This document shows, one piece after another, positions 58,801 to 63,827 of a stretch of 64,000 bases of DNA (the first letter of the stretch is position 1; every line of letters starts with the position of its first letter). Below the pieces are notes generated by a model. It searched no databases. It had not been told where the DNA came from and saw only the letters and a list, made by a program, of their open reading frames with translations. A program made the position numbers and the translations under genes. Origin of the DNA: Monarcha castaneiventris obscurior (lineage: Eukaryota > Chordata > Aves > Passeriformes > Monarchidae); NCBI GenBank assembly GCA_026261815.1, contig JAMPIT010000230.1, positions 6,757,001 through 6,821,000 on the forward strand. Direction: 5' to 3'.

Positions 58801-59413
58801 ACTTGACAATACCATTTAGAGAAAGCAACCTACCCCTTCTCTAAAGCATTCAGTGACAGAAATAACAATTCAAGTAAAATGAAATGTAGACCAAAGAACA
58901 AGTAGACAGGCCAAACTATCAAATGAATGAACAAACACTAGTGAAACACAACTCTGCTGCATTTGTACATCAACTCATATTCATTATATACCAATAAACT
59001 TCACTGAGTTGAAATTAAAAAATACAATACTTCATCAAGCTAGTATTTTTTAGTACTACCACAGTACTAATAATTTATTTTTTTTAAAAAAGTAAGCTGT
59101 ATGCAGAACAACCAAATGTCAAGAACTTAGCTGGTTTATAAATATTCATATTTCAGATTCCACAACATTTTCAGCCTATATTCCTTCAAGTGCCACTTGA
59201 GCTTATTTTCTACAGCAATTATTCCCACACATCTGCAAGTACCAGACAAATAGTTTCTGTCCCTCTGTCACACAATTTTTGCACCCATAAGAGACTTATG
59301 ACTCTGTAAGTAATACATATATACAATGGATTACTTACAGCATTCTGAGTGTAACGCAGGAAGTCCTCAATTGACTCTTTAGACACAACTTGCAAAAATG
59401 CTTCGTGTTTCAT
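18553..59413 (-). CDS. NCAPG2: NCAPG2, condensin-2 complex subunit G2 (27 coding exons, complete)
   Basis: This encodes the HEAT-repeat subunit of condensin II. It docks on the kleisin NCAPH2 next to NCAPD3 and the SMC2/SMC4 ATPases, and acts in the nucleus in prophase chromosome compaction. I assembled 27 coding exons by splice sites and phase; together they give 3432 nt, 1143 residues plus TGA, with no internal stop and every junction in phase. That is the length I recall for human NCAPG2. Identity to remembered human sequence is strong in blocks such as VRQGVEEMLYRLY, NSEKVRVAFVDMLLK, PVSRR, VWCERCVTL, SVNDVAS, FASVLPEY, YIEYLLTHP and RFLYESS. The N-terminal ~90 residues and the last ~50 are the most diverged. 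The start is the ATG in exon 2 (A at -3), matching the human start region. Introns range from about 110 bp to 5 kb. The gene carries no visible lesion and is probably functional. Confidence 0.96.
18605..22430 (-). other. NCAPG2: NCAPG2 intron 27 (3.8 kb)
   Basis: AT-rich intron with no recognised repeat family and no supported exon. A short splice-like block near 19047-19079 was tested as a coding exon and rejected. Confidence 0.8.
22431..22527 (-). CDS. NCAPG2: NCAPG2 exon 27
   Basis: Acceptor ttcaaatag|GT and donor AAAG|GTGAGTG; 97 nt, entry phase 1, exit phase 2. It encodes residues ~1095-1127, beginning GKHK as in human. The middle (KDIAPAIQRKL) is recognisably the human REVAATVHRKL segment, but the following acidic human stretch is replaced by KDAATSSSTE. 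Confidence 0.88.
22752..22849 (-). CDS. NCAPG2: NCAPG2 exon 26
   Basis: Acceptor tttttccttag|G and donor AAAG|GTCAGT; 98 nt. It encodes SILNELMECILSEEIEGIF and on to IVIIIK, residues ~1062-1095, matching the human SFLDELKACVASNDIEGIV region. Confidence 0.93.
22850..25848 (-). other. NCAPG2: NCAPG2 intron 25 (3.0 kb)
   Basis: AT-rich intron without a recognised repeat or exon-like unit. Confidence 0.8.
25849..25952 (-). CDS. NCAPG2: NCAPG2 exon 25
   Basis: Acceptor tttttttttcag|GC and donor TCAG|GTAAAT; 104 nt, phase 0 in, phase 2 out. It encodes residues ~1028-1062, including VSDLPPLSSSL and MKSVNVV, matching human LSDLPPFSRCL and IKSSNVV. Confidence 0.92.
25953..27818 (-). other. NCAPG2: NCAPG2 intron 24 (1.9 kb)
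   Basis: Contains an LTR fragment near 27225-27488. The rest is AT-rich intron with no other recognised element. Confidence 0.75.
27225..27488 (-). mobile_element. Avian ERV LTR fragment (same family as 46123-46645)
   Basis: The blocks 'gctctgctcagcagcagcca', 'tgtgtcctcaacagtgcttt' and 'ccttcccagccagaccca' read in order and correspond to the same LTR family, in minus orientation. Ends are eroded and no target-site duplication was found. It lies in NCAPG2 intron 24, sense to the gene. Confidence 0.6.
27819..27962 (-). CDS. NCAPG2: NCAPG2 exon 24
   Basis: Acceptor ggttttag|TT and donor AGAAG|GTGAAG; 144 nt, phase 0 both ends. It encodes residues ~980-1027 with QMPLGEFIHA and HQGVLSTLLA, matching human QRPLHEFITA and HRGVLSTLIA. 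Confidence 0.95.
27963..28724 (-). other. NCAPG2: NCAPG2 intron 23 (0.8 kb)
   Basis: AT-rich; nothing recognised. Confidence 0.8.
28725..28909 (-). CDS. NCAPG2: NCAPG2 exon 23
   Basis: Acceptor tttctctag|AG and donor TTCAG|GTATCA; 185 nt. It encodes residues ~918-979, including LKEIIEASLTQ, VFQKILECVA and KQQEEG, all aligning with human NCAPG2. Confidence 0.95.
29192..29291 (-). CDS. NCAPG2: NCAPG2 exon 22
   Basis: Acceptor cttctcttctag|GC and donor ACAG|GTACCA; 100 nt. It encodes residues ~885-918, AYLTVCKDVIMVGLGN through LLIMQT, near-identical to human TYLTVCKDVVMVGLGD. Confidence 0.96.
29292..30043 (-). other. NCAPG2: NCAPG2 intron 21 (0.75 kb)
   Basis: No recognised element. Confidence 0.8.
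30044..30187 (-). CDS. NCAPG2: NCAPG2 exon 21
   Basis: Acceptor ggttttttttcag|TT and donor CCAG|GTTAGA; 144 nt, phase 0 both ends. It encodes residues ~837-884 (FSEEGEDYLSLLNET...SELIIQ), corresponding to human FCSEGKVYLSMLEDT...QQIIQ. Confidence 0.93.
30296..30406 (-). CDS. NCAPG2: NCAPG2 exon 20
   Basis: Acceptor gatatttcag|AG and donor CAAG|GTATGG; 111 nt, phase 0. It encodes residues ~800-836, ending LFCRLSIHLQHK, identical in the last nine residues to my memory of human. The intron to exon 21 is about 110 bp, the shortest in the gene. Confidence 0.95.
30407..30894 (-). other. NCAPG2: NCAPG2 intron 19 (0.5 kb)
   Basis: No recognised element. Confidence 0.8.
30895..31068 (-). CDS. NCAPG2: NCAPG2 exon 19
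   Basis: Acceptor cttatttag|AA and donor AAAG|GTAGTT; 174 nt. It encodes residues ~742-799: a basic linker, then DYIEYLLTHPVNRGCLLS and a lysine-rich KKKLKKLLK helix, as in human. Confidence 0.96.
31242..31395 (-). CDS. NCAPG2: NCAPG2 exon 18
   Basis: Acceptor cttttaag|C and donor AAAG|GTGTGC; 154 nt. It encodes residues ~690-741 (CGVISRLRN...LIDCLCRWGQVGHIMEL), aligning with human CGVISTLRS...LLDCLCSWGQVGHILEL. Confidence 0.96.
31662..31732 (-). CDS. NCAPG2: NCAPG2 exon 17
   Basis: Acceptor ttatcctag|GA and donor TTCAG|GTACTG; 71 nt, phase 0 in, phase 2 out. It encodes residues ~667-690, DERCTTPL...SFMPPAAIPTF. Confidence 0.95.
32480..32910 (-). pseudogene. Degenerate protein-like segment, source unknown
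   Basis: On the minus strand this stretch keeps unusually protein-like reading interrupted by stops and apparent frame changes. One frame reads ILEEDAIMRVANSGCYTQSA and another further on reads SFSVEDVASLLKGSGEQT. No splice sites in phase with NCAPG2 were found around it. I cannot name a parent gene. It could be an old retrocopy or simply chance. Confidence 0.2.
33043..33510 (-). mobile_element. CR1 LINE, 3'-end fragment, minus orientation
   Basis: It begins 'agaatcacagaatggtgtgg', the reverse complement of the CR1 tail, with diagnostic blocks 'ggttggaagtgaccttagag', 'tgtccctgaacacttcaagg', 'ctgtgccagtgtctcaccac' and 'ctttggactcactccagcag'. It is the best preserved CR1 in the window and is sense to NCAPG2, in intron 16. 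Confidence 0.92.
34014..34187 (-). CDS. NCAPG2: NCAPG2 exon 16
   Basis: Acceptor tatttcag|GT and donor TTCAG|GTAAAG; 174 nt, phase 0. It encodes residues ~609-666 with LSVNDVASMASLLEI and KFASVLPEYFKVF, near-identical to human. Confidence 0.97.
34188..34662 (-). other. NCAPG2: NCAPG2 intron 15 (0.5 kb)
   Basis: No recognised element. Confidence 0.8.
34663..34781 (-). CDS. NCAPG2: NCAPG2 exon 15
   Basis: Acceptor taaacttag|CT and donor AAAAGT|GTAAGA; 119 nt. It encodes residues ~569-608: a KLMLTIRRCLNACIQKA helix, then an acidic low-complexity linker (DSGNDDDEGSEKEN). Human has an acidic linker at the same point. The last codon position is set by the phase of exon 16. Confidence 0.92.
34782..36036 (-). 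other. NCAPG2: NCAPG2 intron 14 (1.25 kb)
   Basis: Contains three imperfect tandem copies of a 'tatgtcaattcccat' unit at 35163-35215 and a doubled 'tgatttcataact' near 35322-35350. No mobile element was recognised. Confidence 0.75.
36037..36259 (-). CDS. NCAPG2: NCAPG2 exon 14
   Basis: Acceptor ctttaaaaag|TT and donor ATAG|GTAAAG; 223 nt, the longest coding exon. It encodes residues ~495-569 with ICPMEHLLSRLEADSRPVSR, INQPEDVWCERCVTLIQMN and FYQYAYE, almost unchanged from human. The exon is GC-richer than its surroundings. Confidence 0.97.
36260..37903 (-). other. NCAPG2: NCAPG2 intron 13 (1.6 kb)
   Basis: Includes a run of 27 T followed by 5 A (37824-37855) close to exon 13. No gene or named element otherwise. 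Confidence 0.75.
37824..37850. repeat. Poly(T) tract, 27 T
   Basis: Uninterrupted T run on the plus strand (poly(A) on the NCAPG2 strand) followed by five A. It lies 54 bp from the donor side of exon 13, within intron 13. It could be a retroposition tail or slippage. Confidence 0.9.
37904..38056 (-). CDS. NCAPG2: NCAPG2 exon 13
   Basis: Acceptor ggtttttttag|TG and donor CTAAG|GTAGGA; 153 nt, phase 0. It encodes residues ~444-494, including LDNKLSHPLLEHLLPA and NSEKVRVAFVDMLLK, a HEAT-repeat region nearly identical to human. Confidence 0.97.
38057..39068 (-). other. NCAPG2: NCAPG2 intron 12 (1.0 kb)
   Basis: No recognised element. Confidence 0.8.
39069..39248 (-). CDS. NCAPG2: NCAPG2 exon 12
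   Basis: Acceptor tttgttttag|AG and donor TTAAA|GTAAAT (donor preceded by A rather than G); 180 nt. It encodes residues ~384-443: LLEDPHPVVRSTGILGV, SKYWEMIPPTIL and TSADVRC, matching human. Confidence 0.96.
39249..40133 (-). other. NCAPG2: NCAPG2 intron 11 (0.9 kb)
   Basis: No recognised element. Confidence 0.8.
40134..40259 (-). CDS. NCAPG2: NCAPG2 exon 11
   Basis: Acceptor ttgcaacag|GC and donor CTTTTT|GTAAGT; 126 nt, phase 0. It encodes residues ~342-383: ARNSEVRANAAFLFVDAFP and MDNEIQKQFEEL, near-identical to human. Confidence 0.97.
40260..44515 (-). other. NCAPG2: NCAPG2 intron 10 (4.3 kb)
   Basis: AT-rich. A 123-codon hydrophobic open frame at 41123-41494 was considered and rejected. 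The first copy of a duplicated ~137 bp segment lies at 44087-44224. No named element was recognised. Confidence 0.7.
44087..44224. repeat. Dispersed direct repeat, copy 1 (~137 bp)
   Basis: Starts 'gagctgtattctaaggctgt' and includes 'aagatcttggaaaacagaat'. By eye it is about 85-90% identical, in the same orientation, to 45232-45368. The flanks on both sides differ, so the duplication is limited to this segment. Confidence 0.85.
44516..44611 (-). CDS. NCAPG2: NCAPG2 exon 10
   Basis: Acceptor ttttttcttag|AT and donor TGAAG|GTAATT; 96 nt, phase 0. It encodes residues ~310-341, including KVRQGVEEMLYRLYQPILWR, one or two changes from human. Confidence 0.97.
45232..45368. repeat. Dispersed direct repeat, copy 2 (~137 bp)
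   Basis: Partner of 44087-44224, 1145 bp away on the other side of exon 10. It shares 'gaacatttctgg', 'cttgatcaata' and 'aagatcttggaaaacagaat' in the same order. It may be an unrecognised repeat family or a local duplication. Confidence 0.85.
46123..46645 (-). mobile_element. Solo ERV LTR with 5-bp target-site duplication
   Basis: A complete LTR of a common avian family. On the plus strand it starts 'tgtggtgggttggccctagt' and ends '...cacacctggtaca', giving TG...CA termini. It is flanked on both sides by GTATT (46118-46122 and 46646-46650), a clean target-site duplication. Internal family blocks include 'atatccttctggtcaatttg', 'ggtcagctgtctcagctggc' and 'cactgctcagcagcaaccag'. The family's promoter reads on the minus strand, so it is in sense orientation inside NCAPG2 intron 9. 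No retroviral genes remain. Confidence 0.9.
46737..46823 (-). CDS. NCAPG2: NCAPG2 exon 9
   Basis: Acceptor tttactgtag|GT and donor AGAG|GTAAGT; 87 nt, phase 0. It encodes residues ~281-309, including CIQDFMHHGIHLPRSSPVHS, close to human CIQDFMFHGIHLPRRSPVHS. Confidence 0.96.
46824..47498 (-). other. NCAPG2: NCAPG2 intron 8 (0.7 kb)
   Basis: No recognised element. Confidence 0.8.
47499..47568 (-). CDS. NCAPG2: NCAPG2 exon 8
   Basis: Acceptor gttaatacag|A and donor CAGAG|GTAACA; 70 nt. It encodes residues ~257-280, SLMEYISEVYFRAWKKVSG, matching human SLMVYIAEIYFRAWKKASG. Confidence 0.95.
47569..48416 (-). other. NCAPG2: NCAPG2 intron 7 (0.85 kb)
   Basis: No recognised element apart from a short GA-rich run near 48350. 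Confidence 0.8.
48417..48511 (-). CDS. NCAPG2: NCAPG2 exon 7
   Basis: Acceptor cctctccacag|GG and donor CCAAG|GTATGC; 95 nt. It encodes residues ~226-257, GRRFLSFLFSWNVNFIKMIH and on to TVKNQLQ, near-identical to human. Confidence 0.97.
51738..51930 (+). mobile_element. Probable ERV LTR fragment
   Basis: It includes 'tgtgtattgggctggcatgg', 'caaggttttggtagtggagg', 'tggtttctgtgagaagctgc' and 'tgtccaatagagctgatgcc', which read like the 5' part of a second common avian LTR family. It is in plus orientation, antisense to NCAPG2. The right end is truncated and no target-site duplication was found. Confidence 0.6.
52237..52310. repeat. A/C-rich simple repeat, (CAAA)n-like
   Basis: Several CAAA units in tandem that degrade into A/C-rich sequence. 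Typical slippage tract. Confidence 0.85.
53634..53768 (-). CDS. NCAPG2: NCAPG2 exon 6
   Basis: Acceptor tttcctgtcag|GG and donor AGAG|GTAAGC; 135 nt, phase 0. It encodes residues ~181-225 with GADIVRVW, LLCFDYDSEESNEVKDLLL and HINKEE, aligning with human. Confidence 0.96.
53769..54488 (-). other. NCAPG2: NCAPG2 intron 5 (0.7 kb)
   Basis: No recognised element. Confidence 0.8.
54489..54646 (-). CDS. NCAPG2: NCAPG2 exon 5
   Basis: Acceptor ctcttgtag|GT and donor TACG|GTATGC; 158 nt, phase 1 in, phase 0 out. It encodes residues ~128-180, including LPASEKILQDAIQ, WWEKGLERKEQLGKPLF and LLRKSL. Confidence 0.95.
54647..55112 (-). other. NCAPG2: NCAPG2 intron 4 (0.5 kb)
   Basis: No recognised element. 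Confidence 0.8.
55113..55227 (-). CDS. NCAPG2: NCAPG2 exon 4
   Basis: Acceptor gctttctttcag|AA and donor AATC|GTGAGT; 115 nt. It encodes residues ~90-128 (KQTVAVIQGVAAVV...ENVNYKALVECAFILN). The split last codon becomes Arg (C+GT) where human has Gly. Confidence 0.94.
55228..56229 (-). other. NCAPG2: NCAPG2 intron 3 (1.0 kb)
   Basis: No recognised element. Confidence 0.8.
56230..56421 (-). CDS. NCAPG2: NCAPG2 exon 3
   Basis: Acceptor catttatag|AA and donor ATG|GTAAGA; 192 nt, phase 0. It encodes residues ~26-89, with LNELLQELPRKQKEVLWQRL matching human LNELLDELSRKQKEELWQRL, followed by a diverged acidic stretch. Confidence 0.94.
56422..59338 (-). other. NCAPG2: NCAPG2 intron 2 (2.9 kb)
   Basis: AT-rich, with an A-run and purine-rich stretch at 57830-57880. 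Short plus-strand frames at 57883-58110 and 58409-58669 have no family resemblance. Confidence 0.75.
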
Positions 59414-59429
59414 TGTGGAATTGTTTTCC
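59339..59429 (-). CDS. NCAPG2: NCAPG2 exon 2 (start codon)
   Basis: Acceptor gtaaattag|GG; 16 nt of 5'UTR, then ATG at 59411-59413 (A at -3), then 25 codons to donor GCT|GTAAGT. The peptide (MKHEAFLQVVSKESIEDFLR...) aligns with human MEKRETFVQAVSKELVGEFL. Coding part is 59339-59413. Confidence 0.93.
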
Positions 59430-59533
59430 CTAATTTACAAAGAAACCATAGCATTAGAGAAGGTACTGTATATCCAAACAAGATCATTTTGGTCTCAGTT
59501 GTAGCCATATATCAGCTACATACTTAGCACTTG

Positions 59534-59565
<32 letters not shown>

Positions 59566-60108
59566 TGTTACATTAGTTATACATGTATTACACAGTTAAA
59601 GAAGTTTTCCCCTCCAACATATTTTACAATTATCTGAATCAGCATTTAGATTCACAACATCACTAGGCTGCAGGGCTTGCTTTCTTTCTAGTTTTTTTTT
59701 TTCTTTTGCAGAATAAATTTTTAATGGATACTTTGATTTTTAAAAAGCACAGTGCATTCTCCAGCACACGCCCACTATTTAAGCTAGCTGTCATTTCCGA
59801 CAACAGTATTTATGTATGAGAAGCACTGAGGGATAGTAAAAAGGTCTCTCCTTTTCTCTACTGTCAAGTGAAAACTACGGGAAATGGACAAGGCCACCAA
59901 GGCCATTTGCTCACGTAAACATTCCTCCACCCTAGGTGTCTCCTGACGCGCTTTTCCAGTTGGGAGAGTGATTCACACGGCCTTTCGTGTGTGTGAAGCC
60001 ACACCACAGACCGGGGCGGGGGCCGCTCCTGGGCCCGTCCCGACTCACCCGGGGGCTGCCGCCAGGCCCCGGCAGAGCAGGCAGCGGGAAGCCGGCCGGG
60101 ACACGTAC
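59430..60108 (-). other. NCAPG2: NCAPG2 intron 1 (0.7 kb)
   Basis: Contains an (AT)13 microsatellite at 59541-59566. The end nearest exon 1 (59990-60108) lies in the CpG island. Confidence 0.75.
59541..59566. repeat. (AT)13 microsatellite
   Basis: Thirteen uninterrupted AT units in NCAPG2 intron 1, extended on the left by 'gtatatac'. Confidence 0.95.
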
Positions 60109-60480
60109 CTTCGGGCTCCCTCAGAGCGGCCGAACCCTCACGGATGGGCGGGATGCGCTCACACACAGCACCGCGGCGCCGCCTCCGCGCAGCCCAGCGA
60201 AGCCGCCGGAGGCGCGCGTAGGAGAAGAGCCCGCGGCGCACGGCAGCACCAGCGGGGGAGACACCGGCCCCGGGAGCCGCTCGAAAAGCCCTGGACACCC
60301 CGGAACACCTGTGGACACCCCGGGACAGCTGGGGACAGCCCGGGACACCTGAGACAGCCCGGGACACCTGGGACAGCCCGGGACACCTGGGACAGCCGGG
60401 ACAGCCCGGGACACCCTCGGCCCCGCTCCCAGCCCCTCCCTCACCCGCCACTTTTCGAATCCTCCCGCGGCCGATGCTGA
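60109..60480 (-). other. NCAPG2: NCAPG2 exon 1, non-coding (donor certain, start approximate)
   Basis: A strong donor GAAG|GTACGTG lies at 60108/60109 on the minus strand inside the CpG island, in the right place to join the 5'UTR-bearing acceptor of exon 2. The transcription start is not readable; 60480 is a guess based on the GC-box cluster just beyond. No ATG-initiated frame continues into exon 2. If the start lies upstream of 60290 the minisatellite is part of the 5'UTR. Confidence 0.6.
60290..60415. repeat. NCAPG2: GC-rich minisatellite, ~19-bp unit
   Basis: Tandem units of approximately ACAGCCCGGGACACCTGGG, about six copies, degrading toward the low-coordinate side. It lies within the NCAPG2 CpG island, in exon 1 or the core promoter. 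Confidence 0.9.
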
Positions 60481-60506
60481 GCGCGCGCCGCGGAACTCCC
60501 GTCTCG

Positions 60507-60516
60507 TCTCGCGAGA
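60507..60516. promoter_or_regulatory. NCAPG2: TCTCGCGAGA element
   Basis: A perfect copy of the palindromic CGCG element found in many housekeeping CpG-island promoters and known to be bound by BANP. It lies directly beside a GC box, upstream of NCAPG2 exon 1. Confidence 0.7.
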
Positions 60517-60616
60517 GCTCGCCCCGCCCCTCTCCCGCGCGCGGCAGCGCTGAGGGCGGGGCGGGGAAAGGGCGGCCCCGGCCCTCACCGGGAACTCGGG
60601 GCGGGGTTCAAAACTC

Positions 60617-61060
60617 ACAGAGTCGCAGCGTTAACTCAGCTGGGAAAGGTCTCTGAGATCATCGAGTCCAGTCTGTGACCGAACACTGCCAGGTCAACTG
60701 GACCATGGCACTGAGTGCCTCTTCCAGTCTTTCCTAAACACCTTCCGGGAGGGTGTGTCTCCATCCCCTCCCCGGGCAGCGCATTCCAATCACCCATTCT
60801 GTGAAGAAATTCCTCCTCATGGTCGACCTGGGCCGCTGCTGGCGCGTCCTTTTGTCCTGTCGCTGGCTGCCGGGGAGAAGAGCCCGACTGCCCCCTGGCT
60901 AAACCCTCCTTTCGGGGCCTGTAGAGAGCGATGGGGTCCCTCCGCAGCTTCCTCTCCTCCAGGCTGAGCCCCGCCGCTTCCTCGGCCGCTGCCTGTGGGA
61001 TTTGTGCCCCCGCCGTTCCGCAGCTCCGCCGCTGAGCAGCGCCCGGCCCGGCCCCAGTGG
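60617..61060 (-). mobile_element. CR1 LINE fragment, minus orientation, GC-rich copy
   Basis: Blocks 'aaaggtctctgagatcatcg', 'catcccctccccgggcagcg', 'ctgtgaagaaattcctcctc' and 'cttcctctcctccaggctga' follow CR1 3' sequence in reverse order. It abuts the NCAPG2 CpG island and is itself CpG-rich. The upper boundary is approximate. Confidence 0.8.
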
Positions 61061-62489
61061 GGCTGCGCTGCTCCCGGGCTCCTTCCCCCGCTGCTCTCAC
61101 TAACACGGGCTGGCCGGAGGCACGGCTGCTCCCGGAGGAACATCCCATCAGTTACCCTGAGGCAGCTGCCAGGGTTTAAACCCACCGCGCCCTCACTGTT
61201 CCCTTTCTGTACCTACCTCAAAAGTGTCAGTGCTTCCAAACGGGCGTAAGACATGCTCAGTTAAATTCATGTTCATGCTTAAGAAACAGTATTCCTTCTT
61301 CCATGGATCTCTGGTAACGTGGACATTTACGAAAACATCACCCATTTGATTACATTTTTCTCCAATAATGTTATTGTTGCTATTGCTGACCTCTGTGCCT
61401 TTACTCACAGTCCTGGTGAACAACATAATTGTTTTGCACTCTTCATCCAAAGCAATCAAGAGTTAAGCAGCCTACGTGCCAGAATGTATAGGAGACTGTG
61501 TAAGCCAGATGATATTTAGACTTTGATAACTAAGGATATTTTTTAATATATCAGGAGGTTATGTCTTCTGTTTCTTCTTTGCAGTGTTTGGAATTAGTTA
61601 GATCTTGAATTCTGTAATATTCCCCATTCCATTTTTTTGAGCTCTTCTGGAAATCAAAACCAGTCAAAGTGTCTTGTTAAGGGCTTAATTTGTATCTTTC
61701 CATTTGGCATTTTCAGTAGCATAATTTCTCAGTGTTGTTGGCTGTTCAGAAGAGAGAGGTGCATGACTGAAATAATTTGCTTTCAGTCTGCAGAAGCAGT
61801 ACAGCATGTGCTGCTTTACTGTGCAAACAAACAGAAAACCAACTGTAATGTCTATAAAAGTTCTCACATCTGGACTTTTCAGGGTTGTAATTTAAAAAAA
61901 AATATGACGTAATTCAGATTTTATTTAGTGTTAAGTGTAAAAATTCACTCCTTTTAAAAGTAGCACATCTTCTGCTGTTTTAATTTTTAACATAGAGTCT
62001 TCCTTAAACATCCTGCCTTTCACAGTTTTAGTTTATATTGAAAATTAAGGTTTTTCACATTCTCTGCCACCTTTATTTGATGTAAGAGTCCAGCTTGTTT
62101 CAGATCCTGTGGACCTGACTTTATTTCCCAGCTAGGTATTCAGCTAAGTGCAAGGAGCCTGTGAAACAGTTTGCTTGGAGTAAGTTGCATGAGCAATCAG
62201 CATAGCTTTAGAATTGTAAAAGCAAGTAAAAAAGTGCAACACCTGACATTCATACATTATGCTAATGTCTGCCTATATTGAAAGATTTCTACGTATATTA
62301 AAGATCTTTGCCATTTTGGATCCAAACTGATGGATTTATTTACCACGACTCACATAGACTGAATATTTCATTAATACCTTGATTAGTCTTTTAATTAGAT
62401 GCTACATTAGTCACCTGGTTACTGTTTATTTCATCGAGCACACATCCATTTAGCAAACAAACTAAAACATATTTTAGCTTTTAATTTCT

Positions 62490-62502
62490 GTTGCATAGCA
62501 AC
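62490..62502. promoter_or_regulatory. X-box-like palindrome (RFX site), copy 1
   Basis: GTTGCATAGCAAC: two inverted RFX half-sites with a 1-nt spacer. The AGCAAC half-site fits the RGYAAC consensus exactly. Confidence 0.5.
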
Positions 62503-62863
62503 CACAGAATTATTTTTTTTCATAGTATTGAAACTAGAAGTTGACACAGATAACAACAGGCTGAACAACACCAAGTGATTCATTTTAAAGGACCACATAG
62601 AGAAACCAGAGAGGCAGAATAATGTTTTCTAGGTTTTTTCAAGAGCTGTGCATGAACTGCAAACCAGTAATAAACCTGCAACTCTATTTTCAGTTTCTCT
62701 AATATTCTCTCTTTCAAGAGTACCAAATTACATGCCTCTCTTTGACGTATCTGTTCATCTGTTCAAAAATAATCTATACCCTGTGATAATAATCTCATAT
62801 TTATTATCATTTTCCTGTCAAGTTAAGTTAAGGCAAAAATGAAAAATGGGCCTTTCGCACATG

Positions 62864-62876
62864 GTTGCTGAGCAAC
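62864..62876. promoter_or_regulatory. X-box-like palindrome (RFX site), copy 2
   Basis: GTTGCTGAGCAAC: perfect inverted GTTGCT/AGCAAC half-sites with a 1-nt spacer, 374 bp from copy 1. Confidence 0.5.
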
Positions 62877-63827
62877 AGCAAATAAAGATTTGCTTTTGTG
62901 CTACTGCTTCATGAACCAGTCTTTATTCTTGTTGGTAGCCTGCATTAGAGATCTCAGTTACAAATGGCTCACACCAGAATATCGTTGTTTGGGCTAGAGC
63001 AAGCATTCAATTTTAACCTATAAGAGTCAGTAATATAAATAAAAAATAAAAAAGTAGTTCCCTGAACGTCAGACACTTTCTTAACAATATTTTCTTATGT
63101 TTACAATGTTTTTGCTGGATAATAATTTCTTACGAGATTATTGTACACATTATCTGCTACCATGTTAGAGTTGTAACTCCTATTTCTTTTTCTTCGAATA
63201 TGTAATAAAATTTGTTATAGTTAATAAAGTATGAACAAAACCTGCTCATCCTCTGAGGCAGGCTGTTAATAATTTACATGCGTGCATTTCCCTTGATTTT
63301 TTTTTTTTTGATCTTCACATACTTTGATAAATAATCTGAACAGCATGGGAGAGAGATGAAGTTTCACACTATTCCACTTCTCCAGATCTCCCCTTGCCTG
63401 AAGGTAATCCTGCCAATCATGCCATCCTTTATTCAGAGGCAACTGTCACTTCTCAATGCTGGTGTGATTAGACCGTGAAAAGGCTTATTTCCCTTAAATT
63501 ATTAATATTAACATGAATCAATTTTAGAGTTTAAGAGATTAAGTAGAAAAAAAAATCACTACAGAAGAAAAAAAAATTATCCTTGTTAACTCGCCCAAAA
63601 ATAAGGAAATAAAATGCCCAGAGGGAATGGAAAAGCTGTTCGGGAGAGCCACTCCCTGGAGTCGCTGCCGAAGTCCTGAACTGCCGCCCCGCGGGAGCTC
63701 CCCGCTACTGCCGGGGTCTGCAGGGATCCGCACCCTGATCAATTGAAGCTGTGAAAACACAGCATCTTTATTTGCTTTGCTTTGTTATGATGCTTTATGG
63801 CAGAATACTTAGTTATTACATCATGAA

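Larger units (their letters stand above)
59990..60615 (-). promoter_or_regulatory. NCAPG2: CpG island / NCAPG2 promoter
   Basis: GC-rich, CpG-dense, TATA-less. It contains GC boxes (CCCCGCCCC at 60522-60530; GGGCGGGGCGGGG at about 60554-60566), the palindrome TCTCGCGAGA at 60507-60516, and on the coding strand TTCGAA (60454-60459) followed by GTGGCGGG. The latter pair resembles cell-cycle CHR- and E2F-type elements. A divergent gene on the other side was looked for and not found. Confidence 0.7.
61061..63827. other. Intergenic, upstream of NCAPG2
   Basis: AT-rich after 61200. No exon-like unit was found. ESYT2, the next gene in human, is not visible. Two palindromic X-box motifs at 62490 and 62864 are the only recognisable sites. 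A small GC-rich patch lies at 63645-63735. Confidence 0.6.

Noticed and set aside
59864..60451. Long minus-strand frame through NCAPG2 exon 1
   Set aside because: It begins at GTG rather than ATG, reads through the strong exon 1 donor, and is mostly minisatellite translation (Pro/Gly/Cys repeats).
61193..61459. 88-codon minus-strand frame upstream of NCAPG2, considered as an ESYT2 3' exon
   Set aside because: No similarity to C2-domain sequence and no splice context.
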